Notes: a model not told the origin generated them from the letters alone. Counted from the first letter of the stretch, positions 33,104 through 42,474 are shown. The stretch is DNA of 64,000 nucleotides from Modestobacter sp. VKM Ac-2982 (GCF_026967935.1 NZ_JAPVBL010000001.1:1098082-1162081), one strand, 5' to 3'. Numbers and translations are program-made.

Positions 33104-34534
33104 TCAGGCGCGGGGCTCGGCTCCGCCGTCCTCGTCGTCCGGTGCGCTCTCGCCCTGCTCCGGCGTCGTGCCCTCCGACTGCTCCCGCAGGCCGTCGGTG
33201 AGCTCGGCGAACGGGTCGCCCGCTCCCTGGCGGGAGACGAAGTCCAGCGGCTCGTCCAGGTCGTCCGACGTGGGCAGCAGGTCCGGGTGCGACCAGAGCC
33301 GGTCACGCTCGGCCGGGCCGTGCTGCTGGGCCATCGCGCCCCAGACCGTGCTGGCGTCGCGCAGCCGTCGCGGGCGCAGCTCCAGCCCGACCAGGGTGGC
33401 GAAGGTCTGCTCGGCCGGCCCGCCCGAGGCCCGCCGCCGGCGCATCGTCTCGGCCAGCGCCGAGTGGCCGGGCAGTCGCTCGGCGGCGGCCGCGGAGACG
33501 ATGCTGTCCACCCAGCCCTCGACCAGGGCCAGCAGCGTCTCCAGCCGACGCAGCGCCATCTGCTGCTCGGGGGTCTCCTCCGGCTCGAGCAGCCCGCTGC
33601 CCAGCAGCTTCTGGATGCTCTCCGGGTCGCTGGGGTCCAGGCCGCCCTCCATGCCGCTCATCGCGTCGTTCAGGCCCCGTTCGATGGCCTCGCGGTCGAC
33701 GTGGATGCCCCGTGCGTAGGCGTGCACGGCGTCGGTCAGCTGCTGACGGAGCCAGGGCACGTGGGCGTACAGCCGCTGGTGGGCGGCCTCGCGCAGCGCG
33801 AGGAAGAGGCGGACCTCGTCCTCGGGACGGTCCAGGCCCTCCCCGAAGGCGGCGACGTTCTGCGGCACCAGGACGCCGGCGCCCTGCGGTCCCAGCGGCA
33901 GGCCCACGTCGGTGCTGGTGGTGACCTCGTCGGCGAGCCGGGCCAGCGCCTGACCCACCTGGGCGCCGAACATGACCCCGCCCATCTGGCCCATGATCCC
34001 GGCCAGCGGACCGGCGAAGGACGCCGCCTCGGCCGGCAGTGCGCTGGTCATGGCGGCGACCACCCGCTCGGCCAGCGGGTCGATCAGTGCGGTCCAGGCT
34101 GGCAGCGTCTGCTCGACCCACTCCACCCGTGACCAGGCCAGGCCCCGGTCGACGCCGGAGGGCAGGTCGGTGACCTGGTCCAGCCAGAGGTCGGCCAGCC
34201 GCAACGACTCGGTCACGGCCGCCTGCTCACCGGCGGACGTCGGCTGGTGGCCGGGGGCCAGCTGGCTGATGGCGCCCTGTCGGGCGAGGTCCCAGTTCAC
34301 CGGGCCGCCCGACCAGTTCATCAGCTTCTGCAGCTCGGCGAACAGCGGCATCTTGCCCAGCAGCTCCGCCGGGTTGCCACCGCCCGCTCCGCCCGCGCCG
34401 AAGAGTGCGCCGAGGCCGAAGGGGTCGTTGCCCGGCACATCGCCGCTCTGTCCGCCGCCGCCCTGCCCGCCGGGCTCGCCCCGGCGCTCGGGGTCGCGGT
34501 CAGGGGGCCCGAAGCCGAAGGGGAGATCGCTCAT
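33104..34534 (-). CDS. DUF2342 / zinc-dependent metalloprotease-like protein
   Basis: 476 residues. The N-terminal about 55 residues are Gly/Pro-rich. The core matches the actinobacterial DUF2342 family (TIGR03624), a zincin-like fold. LALREAAHQRLYAHVPWLRQQL carries the histidines of the proposed metal helix, preceded by GLDRPEDEVRLF, and followed by NDAMSGMEGGLDPSDPESIQKLLGSGLLEPEETPEQ-type segments seen throughout the family. The C-terminus is acidic. Its homologue Rv3195 lies between the Rv3196 E1-like gene and the Rv3194c Lon-like gene, the same order as here. No peptidase activity is established. Confidence 0.85.
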   Translation of the reverse strand: MSDLPFGFGPPDRDPERRGEPGGQGGGGQSGDVPGNDPFGLGALFGAGGAGGGNPAELLGKMPLFAELQKLMNWSGGPVNWDLARQGAISQLAPGHQPTSAGEQAAVTESLRLADLWLDQVTDLPSGVDRGLAWSRVEWVEQTLPAWTALIDPLAERVVAAMTSALPAEAASFAGPLAGIMGQMGGVMFGAQVGQALARLADEVTTSTDVGLPLGPQGAGVLVPQNVAAFGEGLDRPEDEVRLFLALREAAHQRLYAHVPWLRQQLTDAVHAYARGIHVDREAIERGLNDAMSGMEGGLDPSDPESIQKLLGSGLLEPEETPEQQMALRRLETLLALVEGWVDSIVSAAAAERLPGHSALAETMRRRRASGGPAEQTFATLVGLELRPRRLRDASTVWGAMAQQHGPAERDRLWSHPDLLPTSDDLDEPLDFVSRQGAGDPFAELTDGLREQSEGTTPEQGESAPDDEDGGAEPRA

Positions 34535-34813
34535 GGTCCCACCGTAACCGCGTGCGACCCCGGCCGACCGCCGTCCGGACCCGCCACCGGACGCACCGCC
34601 CCGACGGGGCGCTGACCTGCGTCGGACCGGCGACCTGCGCTGGTCACCTACGCTCGCCGTTCGACGGGCCGCCCGCCGGGCCGCGGGTCCGGCGACGGTG
34701 GCGGACCCGCCGAGGGCGGTCGACCGTCAACGAGGAGGGGTCGTGGTCGAGGGCGCAGGCGTGAGGACGGCGACGTCGCGGAGGGAGCCGGGCGCCGCCG
34801 GTGCGGTGCGCCG

Positions 34814-35836
34814 GTGACCCGGCGGACCACGGTGCTGGTGGCCGGGACGGCGCTGTTGCTGTTCTTCGGCGTACTGGGGACGCTGCTCCCGGTGCCCTTC
34901 GTGGCCCAGGTGCCCGGCCCGACCTACAACACCCTGGGCGACATCGACGGCACGCCGATCATCAGCGTGGAGGGCCGGGAGCCCAACGACGTCTCGGGCA
35001 ACCTGAACCTGACCACCGTCGGCATCCCGCAGGACCAGCTGACGCTGGTGGGCGCGGTGCAGGGCTGGTTGGACGACGAGGTGGTGGTCGTCCCCCGCGA
35101 GCAGGTCTACCCGCCGGACCGGTCGGTGGAGGAGACCCAGGCGGAGAACCGGCAGGCATTCCTCACCTCGGAGCAGGCCGCCCGGGGCGCCGCGCTGGGC
35201 GAGCTGAGGTACCCCGAGGCGGTCGTCGTCCAGGAGCTCGCCGAGGACTCGGCGTCGGAAGGCAGCCTGGAGGCCGGCGACGCGATCGACGCGGTGGACG
35301 GCACGCCCACCCCGGACATGGACGCGCTGTCGGCCGTCCTGGCGGAGACCCCGCCCGGTGCCTCGGTGGTCGTCGACTACCGGCGCGGCGGCGAGCCGGG
35401 GTCGACGACGGTGACCACGTCCCCGGCAGCCGAGGGCGAGGGGTCAGCGCTCGGCGTGCTGGTGCTGCAGACCCCGTACGCGCCGTTCGACGTCGGGATC
35501 GAGGTCGCGGACGTCGGCGGCCCCTCCGCCGGCCTGATGCTCGCCCTGGGGATCATCGACCTCGTGGGCGACACCGACCTCACGGAGGGCGCCGTCATCG
35601 CCGGCACCGGGACCATCGACACCGAGGGCGTGGTGGGGCCGATCGGCGGCATCCCGCTCAAGCTCGTCGCGGCCCGGGAGATCGGGGCCGAGCTCTTCCT
35701 GGTGCCCGCCGAGAACTGTGCCGAGGCGCTGCAGAACCCCCAGGAGGGCCTGCCGACGGCCCGGGTGGCGACGCTGGACGACGCGCTGACCGCGCTGGAG
35801 GACCTGCGGGCCGGGCGGACGCCCACGCCGTGCTGA
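34814..35836 (+). CDS. YlbL-type membrane-anchored PDZ/Lon-like serine protease
   Basis: 340 residues. An N-terminal anchor (about residues 7-29) is followed by an outer region, a PDZ domain at about 130-205 (VVQELAEDSASEGSLEAGD), and a Lon (S16) protease domain from about 210. The catalytic serine is in GGPSAGLML and the lysine in GGIPLKLVAARE, both intact. Residues before the PDZ (ALGELRYPEAV) are typical of the family. GTG 34814 lacks a ribosome site. A TACGCT at 34648-34653 may be a distant -10. It is the homologue of Rv3194c, next to UPF0182 as in M. tuberculosis. It is expected to act outside the membrane. Confidence 0.9.
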   Translation: MTRRTTVLVAGTALLLFFGVLGTLLPVPFVAQVPGPTYNTLGDIDGTPIISVEGREPNDVSGNLNLTTVGIPQDQLTLVGAVQGWLDDEVVVVPREQVYPPDRSVEETQAENRQAFLTSEQAARGAALGELRYPEAVVVQELAEDSASEGSLEAGDAIDAVDGTPTPDMDALSAVLAETPPGASVVVDYRRGGEPGSTTVTTSPAAEGEGSALGVLVLQTPYAPFDVGIEVADVGGPSAGLMLALGIIDLVGDTDLTEGAVIAGTGTIDTEGVVGPIGGIPLKLVAAREIGAELFLVPAENCAEALQNPQEGLPTARVATLDDALTALEDLRAGRTPTPC

Positions 35837-35867
35837 CGTCGAGACCCTCCCGTGCCGACACCCCGAC

Positions 35868-35884
35868 CTGACACCAGCTGTCAG
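35868..35884 (+). promoter_or_regulatory. Perfect inverted repeat CTGACA-N5-TGTCAG
   Basis: Six-base arms around CCAGC, 32 nt after the protease stop and 184 nt before the UPF0182 start. A second partial copy, CTGACAACAG, follows at about 35928. It could be an operator for the downstream gene or a weak terminator; its spacing fits a dimeric repressor. Confidence 0.35.
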
Positions 35885-36067
35885 CGATCCGTGACCTGCT
35901 CGTGACCCTGCTGGGAACCCGGCGCCGCTGACAACAGTTGGAGGGGGCGGACCCCAGCGGTCCCGCCCGCCGCCCCTGGCGGTTCCCAGGCCCCTGTGAT
36001 CGTGTTCCCCGGCCGGGCCCCTGAGCCCGCGCTGCCTCGCAAGTCGCAAGAAGACAGGAGACCGACC

Positions 36068-39040
36068 GTGGCCATGCGGCCCCCCGTGCCGGTGCCGACG
36101 CTGTCCCGGCGCGCCAAGCTGGTCATCGGCGTCGTCGCCGTGCTGCTGGTGCTCTTCACCGTGATCGGCACGCTGACCAACGTCTACGTCGACTACCTCT
36201 GGTTCGACGAGACCGGCTTCACCGAGGTGTTCTGGACCGAGGTCCAGACCCGTGCGCTCCTGTTCGCCGTGGCCGCGCTGGCCACCGGTGGGCTGGTCGC
36301 CCTCGCTGTGTACCTGGCCTACCGGTTCCGCCCGACGTTCCGGCCGATGTCGCTGGAGCAGCAGAACCTCGAGCGCTACCGCCAGTCGGTCGAGCCGCGG
36401 CGCAAGCTGGTGCTGGCCGGGATCGGTGTCGTCCTCGGCCTGTTCGCCGGCATCACCGCCCAGGGCAGCTGGCAGACCTGGCTGACCTACCGCAACTCCA
36501 CCGACTTCGGGACGGTCGACCCGCAGTTCGGGCTCGACATCTCGTTCTTCGTCTTCGACTACCCGTTCTACCGGCTGGTGCTGGGCTTCGGCTTCGCCAT
36601 CGTCCTGCTGGCGCTGATCGGGTCGGTGCTGACCCACTACGTGTTCGGTGGCCTGCGGCTGCAGACGCCGGGTCAGAAGCTCACCGGCGCCGCGCGCGTG
36701 CAGCTCTCGGTCCTGGTCGGGGCGTTCGTGGCCCTGAAGGCGGTCGCGTACTGGCTGGACCGCTACGAGCTGGTCTACTCCAACCGCGGTGAGGTCTTCA
36801 GCGGTGCGTCCTACACCGACCTGAACGCCCTGCTGCCGGCGAAGAACATCCTGGTCGGCGTGGCGGCGATCTGCGCCATCGCCTTCTTCGCCAACATCCT
36901 GGTGCGCAACACGTTGCTGCCGGCCGCGGCGCTGGTGCTGCTGCTGGCCTCCAGCCTGGTGATCGGCGTGGCCTACCCGGCCATCGTGCAGCAGTTCGTC
37001 GTCAACCCGAGCGCCAACCAGCGCGAGGCGCCCTACATCGAGAAGGCCATCGCGGCCACGCGCGACGCGTACGGCCTCGATGACGTCGAGTACGTCAGCT
37101 ACGCGCAGGACACCGCCGGCGATCCCAATGTCGGTGCCGTCCTGTCCGAGCTGCGCAACGACGACCAGACCATCCCGAACGCGCGCCTGCTGGACCCCAA
37201 CGTGCTCAGCGACACGTTCACCGCACGCCAGCAGATCCGCAACGTCTACGGGTTCCCGGAGAAGCTCGACATCGACCGGTACACGATCGACGGCCAGACC
37301 CAGGACTACGTGGTCGCCGTGCGCGAGCTCAACAGCGACGGACTGAGCGAGAACCAGGACAGCTGGATCAACCGGCACACCGTCTACACCCACGGCAACG
37401 GCTTCGTGGCCGCCCCGGCGAACCAGGTGACCGCCGGCCGGGAGGGTGGCGAGCCCAACTTCACCACCGGGAACCTGCCCACCACCGGCAACATCCCGGT
37501 GGACCAGAGCCGCGTCTACTACGGCGAGCTGATGAGCGACTACTCGGTGGTCGGTGCCCCCGAGGGGGTGGCCCCGCGGGAGTTCGACCAGCCGGAGGGC
37601 GGCTCGGACGAAGGGCAGATCAACAACACCTATGACGGTACGGGCGGCATCGCGGCCGGGAGCTTCTTCCGCCAGCTGACCTTCGCGATCTTCTACCGCG
37701 AGCGGAACTTCCTGCTCTCCGAGGCGGTCAACGAGGAGTCCAAGGTGCTGCACGTCCGCAATCCGCGGGACCGCGTGCAGAAGGCCGCACCGTTCCTCGA
37801 GGTCGACGGCGACCCCTACCCGGCGGTGATCGACGGGCGGATCGTCTGGATCCTCGACGGCTACACCACCTCGGACTCCTACCCCTACGCCGAGCAGATG
37901 GAGCTGGGCGAGGCCGCGACCGACGCCCTCACGGGCACCGGCACCACGGCGCTGCCGAACGAGACGTTCAACTACATCCGGAACTCGGTGAAGGCCACGG
38001 TCGACGCCTACGACGGCAGCGTGACGTTGTACGAGTGGGAGTCCGACCCGGTCCTCCAGACCTACATGAAGGCGTTCCCGGGCGTCGTCGAGCCGCGGGA
38101 CTCGATGGGCGAGGAGCTGGAGAGCCACATGCGGTACCCGGAGGACCTGTTCAAGGTGCAACGGGAGATCCTCACCCGCTACCACGTCGACGACCCGGTC
38201 GACTTCTACAACCAGAACGACCGGTGGCAGATCCCGGACGACCCGACGCAGGAGACCACGCAGGACCAGCCGCCGTACTACATCCTGGCCCAGCGCCCGG
38301 GTGACGAGGAGGCCAGCTTCCAGCTGACCAGCCCGATGAACGCCTTCGAACGGCAGAACCTGTCGGCGTTCATCTCGGCCTCGAGTGCGCCGGAGACCTA
38401 CGGGGAGATCCAGGTCCTGCAACTGCCCGGCAACACCCCGTTCCGTGGACCGGGTCAGGTGCAGAACGCCTTCGAGACCAACAACCTGATCCGGCCCGAC
38501 CTCACCCTGTTCAACAGCGACAGCTCCGAGGCGGTGTTCGGCAACCTGCTCACCCTGCCCATCGGGGACGAGGGGCTGCTCTACGTCGAGCCGCTGTACG
38601 TCCGGTCCTCGGGCGAAGGCGGGTTCCCGCTGCTGCAGAAGGTCCTGGTCAACTTCGGGGACCGGATCGGCTACGCCAACACCCTCTCCGAGGCCCTGGA
38701 CCAGGTCTTCGGCGCCGGGGCGGGGGAGTCGGCCACCGACAGCAACGACATCGCCGACACCGTCGACGAGGACGCCACCCCGGACGTCGTGCCCGAGCCG
38801 ATCCCGGACCCTGAGGTGCCGGTGGGGGGCCCCGCGACGGGCGACGGGCCGGGCGACGAGGCGGCGACCCCGGAGATGGCCGACGCGGTCTCGGACATCA
38901 ACGCTGCGCTGGACGCGCTCCGGACGGCCCAGCAGGGTGGCGACTTCGCCGGCCAGGGCGCAGCGCTGGAGGACCTGGAGGTCGCGGTCGAGGCCTACCA
39001 GGCGGCGCAGGCGGCAGCCGAGGCGTCACCGGGCGGCTGA
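36068..39040 (+). CDS. UPF0182-family large membrane protein
   Basis: 990 residues. The N-terminal third has about seven transmembrane helices (for example around residues 17-40, 60-85, 112-130, 165-195 and 265-300). A long outer domain follows, rich in Tyr, Asn and Pro with many YxxD/NxxY segments, and an acidic tail after about 900. Signature segments include DYLWFDETGFTEVFW, TYRNSTDFGTVDPQFGLDISF and QREAPYIEKAIAATRDAYGLD. GTG 36068 was chosen because AGGAG lies 7 nt upstream; ATG 36074 is next. Homologue Rv3193c. Function unknown; the conserved pairing with the Lon/PDZ protease suggests a joint envelope role. A 13-bp hairpin follows. Confidence 0.92.
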   Translation: MAMRPPVPVPTLSRRAKLVIGVVAVLLVLFTVIGTLTNVYVDYLWFDETGFTEVFWTEVQTRALLFAVAALATGGLVALAVYLAYRFRPTFRPMSLEQQNLERYRQSVEPRRKLVLAGIGVVLGLFAGITAQGSWQTWLTYRNSTDFGTVDPQFGLDISFFVFDYPFYRLVLGFGFAIVLLALIGSVLTHYVFGGLRLQTPGQKLTGAARVQLSVLVGAFVALKAVAYWLDRYELVYSNRGEVFSGASYTDLNALLPAKNILVGVAAICAIAFFANILVRNTLLPAAALVLLLASSLVIGVAYPAIVQQFVVNPSANQREAPYIEKAIAATRDAYGLDDVEYVSYAQDTAGDPNVGAVLSELRNDDQTIPNARLLDPNVLSDTFTARQQIRNVYGFPEKLDIDRYTIDGQTQDYVVAVRELNSDGLSENQDSWINRHTVYTHGNGFVAAPANQVTAGREGGEPNFTTGNLPTTGNIPVDQSRVYYGELMSDYSVVGAPEGVAPREFDQPEGGSDEGQINNTYDGTGGIAAGSFFRQLTFAIFYRERNFLLSEAVNEESKVLHVRNPRDRVQKAAPFLEVDGDPYPAVIDGRIVWILDGYTTSDSYPYAEQMELGEAATDALTGTGTTALPNETFNYIRNSVKATVDAYDGSVTLYEWESDPVLQTYMKAFPGVVEPRDSMGEELESHMRYPEDLFKVQREILTRYHVDDPVDFYNQNDRWQIPDDPTQETTQDQPPYYILAQRPGDEEASFQLTSPMNAFERQNLSAFISASSAPETYGEIQVLQLPGNTPFRGPGQVQNAFETNNLIRPDLTLFNSDSSEAVFGNLLTLPIGDEGLLYVEPLYVRSSGEGGFPLLQKVLVNFGDRIGYANTLSEALDQVFGAGAGESATDSNDIADTVDEDATPDVVPEPIPDPEVPVGGPATGDGPGDEAATPEMADAVSDINAALDALRTAQQGGDFAGQGAALEDLEVAVEAYQAAQAAAEASPGG

Positions 39041-39047
39041 GCTGGGG

Positions 39048-39079
39048 GCGGGGAGGGGGCCTGAGTGCCCCCTCCCCGC
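39048..39079 (+). terminator. Hairpin terminator after the UPF0182 gene
   Basis: Perfect 13-bp arms (39048-39060 and 39067-39079, GCGGGGAGGGGGC type) around a 6-nt loop, 7 nt after the stop codon. No T-run. Confidence 0.65.
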
Positions 39080-39105
39080 ACAGCTGGTAGGGTTGCTCTT
39101 ACCGA

Positions 39106-39179
39106 CGCGGGGTGGAGCAGCTCGGTAGCTCGCTGGGCTCATAACCCAGAGGTCGCAGGTTCAAATCCTGCCCCCGCTA
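39106..39179 (+). tRNA. Initiator tRNA-fMet (CAT), copy 1
   Basis: 74 nt to the discriminator base. Anticodon loop CTCATAA. Three consecutive G-C pairs close the anticodon stem (GGG...CCC) and C1 faces T72 as a mismatch; both are marks of an initiator tRNA. T-arm GCAGG-TTCAAAT-CCTGC. The genomic sequence after A73 is CAAG, so CCA is not encoded. A -10 element TAGGGT lies at 39088-39093. Confidence 0.95.
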
Positions 39180-39184
39180 CAAGA

Positions 39185-39221
39185 GACAGTGCCCCTCACA
39201 GAGACTGTGGGGGGCACTGTC
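39185..39221 (+). terminator. Strong hairpin after initiator tRNA copy 1
   Basis: 16 paired positions (one G-T) with a 5-nt loop, from GACAGTGCCCC to GGGGCACTGTC, directly after the tRNA. Confidence 0.75.
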
Positions 39222-39347
39222 GTGTGTGGGCGTGCCCCGGTGGCGGACACGTGCCGGCGTCGCCGCATCCACGGGTGGGCAGGTGAGGTCGCGGCCAGTC
39301 CGCCGACCTCCTGACCCTGTACCGGGGGATCGGGGCGCCGTCGTCGC

Positions 39348-39353
39348 TAATCT
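39348..39353 (+). promoter_or_regulatory. -10 element (TAATCT) for a leaderless lipoprotein mRNA
   Basis: TAATCT ends 7 nt before ATG 39361, the same spacing as at other leaderless genes here. Confidence 0.5.
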
Positions 39354-39360
39354 GCTCGGC

Positions 39361-39864
39361 ATGCGCGCCCGCCTCGCCGTCCGCACACTCCTGTCCGCCG
39401 GCGCGCTGGTGGTGGTCAGCGCCTGCGGCGGGGAGCCCGACGAGACGACCGTCACCACCGGCGGCGCCACGTCGAAGGCCGAGCAGGACACCGGGTCGGA
39501 TGCCGACGCCGCGTCCTTCTGCTCCGACATGGACGAGGTCTTCCGGGGGCTGGAGACGTCGGCGGAGCGCGAGGACGTGGCGGCCGGCGATCCGCGTGCC
39601 GTGCGCGACGTGCTCGGCGGGTTGACCGACCAGCTCGCGGCGATGGAGCCGCCAGTGGAGCTCGACGGTCAGTTCTCCGCCGTGGTCGGGGCAGGGCAGG
39701 ACGCCATCGAGCAGACCGAGGGGGCAGTTCCGGTCTCGCCGGAGGGTCTGGCGGCGTGGCAGGGGGCCTTCGACGACTACTCGGCCCGAAGTGCGCCGCC
39801 CATGGACGACATCATGGAGTACGCGCAGGACAAGTGCAGCGTCTCTCCGCCCAGCACCAGCTGA
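39361..39864 (+). CDS. Small secreted lipoprotein
   Basis: 167 residues. An N-terminal lipoprotein signal (MRARLAVRT, a hydrophobic stretch, then VSAC) puts the lipidated cysteine at about residue 22. An acidic linker follows, then an all-helical-looking domain with two further cysteines (SFCSDMDEVF and AQDKCSVS) that could form a disulfide. No catalytic motif is visible. The pattern resembles small actinobacterial lipoproteins with a helical domain, of unknown function. It sits between the two initiator tRNA genes. ATG 39361 was chosen for the signal peptide and the -10 element. Confidence 0.78.
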   Translation: MRARLAVRTLLSAGALVVVSACGGEPDETTVTTGGATSKAEQDTGSDADAASFCSDMDEVFRGLETSAEREDVAAGDPRAVRDVLGGLTDQLAAMEPPVELDGQFSAVVGAGQDAIEQTEGAVPVSPEGLAAWQGAFDDYSARSAPPMDDIMEYAQDKCSVSPPSTS

Positions 39865-40257
39865 CCGTCGGGCGGAGAGGTCCGCTCGAGCGGGTCACGC
39901 TGGGGCGGTGTTCGTTCGTGCCGGGTCCTCCTGCGGTGCCGGTGTCCCTGGCCGGGAAGAGGGCCGAGCAGATGGCCGTTAGCATGGGTCCAGCACCTGC
40001 CTCAGGGACCTGTCGCTCGTTCGGCGACGACGTCTCCCGTGCGGTGGGTGCCCCGGCCATCGAGTGGTGGCTGCAGGTCCCCACCGTGGGTGGGCTGTCC
40101 GGCCCCGATCACGTCGATCTGCTGCAGATCCGTGGGGCCGGGTCGTGATCCGGAGCGACCGTCCTGGTCGCCTCCTCGCGACAGCCGTCACCGCGATCGC
40201 GGACCTGTGTGCGGCACCCGCCGCGGCCACCGGGCCGGGCGTTCCAGAGGAGGATTC
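39865..40257. other. 393-bp gap before the SNF2 helicase, holding one doubtful short ORF
   Basis: A 54-codon frame runs from ATG 39984 to the stop at 40148 and contains a plausible EWWLQVPTVGGLSGPDHVDLLQI segment, but it has no ribosome site and no recognised family. A possible -10 (TAGCAT) overlaps its start. The remaining 109 bp before the helicase carry its GAGGAGG ribosome site. No RNA structure stood out. Confidence 0.3.
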
Positions 40258-42423
40258 TTGGCTCGACGAGGCCAGGCCCAGGCGGGCACCCGCCGTGGCG
40301 CCCCACGCACCCAGCGACGCATCCGGGACCGCGACGAGGGCGACCTCATCGCGGTGCTCGCCCGCACCGTCCGGGAGGTCGAGGCGGCCGCCCAGCGCGG
40401 TCGCGTGACCCCCGCCGTGCGCGCGAAGTTCCAGGTGGTGGCGCTGCTGGTGCGCGAGGAGCACGCCCGGGTCCGGGCGGAGGAGTCCGGCAGCGACAGC
40501 CGCCGGACCGAACAGCTCAAGCGGCTCGACGGGATCGGGACGATCCTCGCGAAGACCGCCGTGCGGGACTCCGGAATGCTCGCCCTCCTCGCCGAGGACG
40601 CGGTCGTGTCCGAGGCGGCCAGGTCGCTCAAGCGGCAGCTGCTGGAGTCCGTCGGCGTCGAGCCGGTCCCCGACGAGACGCCGGCGCCGGAGCCCGCCGC
40701 CGCCGCCGTCGCCCCTGAGCGCCAGGTGGTGCCCCAGTCGGTCGTGTCGCGGCAGCTGGCCAACCCGTTCCTCGCCCCGGACTTCTCGGCCGTCCGGCCG
40801 GTCGCGCCCCGGCCACGTCGGCTGGCCGGGTGGGAGCTGATTGGTCCGCTGCTGAACTCCTTCGAGCGTGCGTCCGGTGGCGCCCCGGCCTGCCTGGACC
40901 TGCCGTTCCCGACCAGCCGGTTCACCCCGGCCGGGCTGGACCTGATGCCGCACCAGGGACAGCTGGTCGCCGCGGCTGCCGCCGGGCACCGGACGTTCCT
41001 GCTGGCCGACGAGCCCGGACTCGGGAAGACGGCGCAGGCGCTGCTCGCTGCCGAGGCGGCGGACGCCTACCCGCTGCTCGTCGTCGTGCCGAACGTCGTC
41101 AAGACCAACTGGGCACGTGAGGCCGGGCTCTGGACGCCGCACCGCACGGCGACCGTGATCCACGGCAACGGGGAGACGATCGACGGCTTCGCGGACATCG
41201 TCGTCGTCAACTACGAGGTCCTGGACCGCCACGTGGGCTGGCTGGGCGACTTCGGCTTCGGCGGGATGGTCGTCGACGAGGCGCACTTCATCAAGAACAA
41301 GACGTCGCAGCGCTCTCAGCACGTGCTGGAGCTCTCCCAGCGGATCCGCACCCGCAACCCCCGACCCCTGCTCATGGCGCTCACCGGGACGCCGTTGATC
41401 AACGACATCGAGGACTTCCGGGCGATCTGGCAGTTCCTCGGCTGGATCGACGACGCCAAGCCGCTCGCGGAGCTGATGGACGCCCTGGAGGAGACCGGCC
41501 TCACGCCCGCCGACGCCGGGTTCTACGCCACGGCCCGCCGGTGCGTCATCGACCTGGGCATCGTCCGGCGTCGGAAGGTCGACGTGGCCGCCGACATCCC
41601 GGCCCGCCGGATCGCCGACCTGCCCGTCGAGCTCGACGGGGCTGCCGGTCGGTCCATCCGCGCGGCCGAGCGCGACCTCTCGCGCCGGCTGGTGAAGCGC
41701 TACGAGTCCGCACTCGCGGCCCGCGAGTCCGCCACCGTCGTCGAGGGCATCGACGCCGGCCTGGTGCGCCAGGTGGCCCGCTGGGAGCTGAAGGACGCGA
41801 CGTCGACCAAGGCCGGGGAGAACGTCTTCAGCATGATGCGGCGGATCGGCGAGGCGAAGGCCGGCCTCGCCGCCGACTACGCCGCGCAGCTCGCCCGCAG
41901 CGCCGGCAAGGTCGTCTTCTTCGCCAAGCACATCGACGTCATGGACACCGCCGAGGACGTCTTCACCAAGCAGGGTGTGCGCTTCTCCTCGATCCGCGGT
42001 GACCAGACGCCGGGGGCGCGGCAGCGGAACATCGACGCGTTCGTCAACGACCCGGACGTCTCCGTCGCGGTCTGCTCGCTGACCTCGGCCGGCGTCGGGC
42101 TCAACCTGCAGGTCGCCTCCAACCTGGTGCTCGCCGAGCTCTCCTGGACCGACGCCGAGCAGACCCAGGCCATCGACCGCGCCCACCGCATCGGCCAGAC
42201 CGAGCCGGTCACCGCCTGGCGGATCATCGCCGCGCAGACGATCGACGCCCGGATCGCCGAGCTGATCGACAGCAAGGCCGGTCTCGCGGCCCGCGCACTG
42301 GACGGGTCCGACGAGGAGGTCGGTTCCTCGACCGACGTGCAGCTCGAGGCGTTGGTCGCCCTGCTGACCGATGCGCTGGAGGCGGCGGCCGCGCCGGTCC
42401 CCGCCGCCGAGATCACCCTCTGA
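40258..42423 (+). CDS. SNF2-family DNA-dependent ATPase
   Basis: 721 residues. A basic, Gln/Arg/Gly-rich N-terminus and a helical region precede a SNF2 motor. Walker A-like motif DEPGLGKTAQ (motif I), VVDEAHFIKNK (motif II, DEAH), MALTGTPLIND (motif III), KVVFFAKHIDVMD, SLTSAGVGLNLQ (motif V) and DRAHRIGQTEPV (motif VI). The short spacing between lobes resembles SMARCAL1/ZRANB3-like annealing helicases. TTG 40258 is chosen: it follows GAGGAGG and gives a natural N-terminus (MARRGQAQAG). No ATG or GTG further downstream gives a better one. Its role in genome maintenance is inferred. Confidence 0.88.
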   Translation: MARRGQAQAGTRRGAPRTQRRIRDRDEGDLIAVLARTVREVEAAAQRGRVTPAVRAKFQVVALLVREEHARVRAEESGSDSRRTEQLKRLDGIGTILAKTAVRDSGMLALLAEDAVVSEAARSLKRQLLESVGVEPVPDETPAPEPAAAAVAPERQVVPQSVVSRQLANPFLAPDFSAVRPVAPRPRRLAGWELIGPLLNSFERASGGAPACLDLPFPTSRFTPAGLDLMPHQGQLVAAAAAGHRTFLLADEPGLGKTAQALLAAEAADAYPLLVVVPNVVKTNWAREAGLWTPHRTATVIHGNGETIDGFADIVVVNYEVLDRHVGWLGDFGFGGMVVDEAHFIKNKTSQRSQHVLELSQRIRTRNPRPLLMALTGTPLINDIEDFRAIWQFLGWIDDAKPLAELMDALEETGLTPADAGFYATARRCVIDLGIVRRRKVDVAADIPARRIADLPVELDGAAGRSIRAAERDLSRRLVKRYESALAARESATVVEGIDAGLVRQVARWELKDATSTKAGENVFSMMRRIGEAKAGLAADYAAQLARSAGKVVFFAKHIDVMDTAEDVFTKQGVRFSSIRGDQTPGARQRNIDAFVNDPDVSVAVCSLTSAGVGLNLQVASNLVLAELSWTDAEQTQAIDRAHRIGQTEPVTAWRIIAAQTIDARIAELIDSKAGLAARALDGSDEEVGSSTDVQLEALVALLTDALEAAAAPVPAAEITL

Positions 42424-42474
42424 CCCCCCCCCGGTGCAGGTGGTCCGCGGCGTGGGGTAACGTTCTCCTTGCGA

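Noticed and set aside
35444-38422. 992-codon minus-strand frame opposite the UPF0182 gene
   Set aside because: Composition is the mirror of the plus-strand codons, and the UPF0182 protein is complete and family-conserved.
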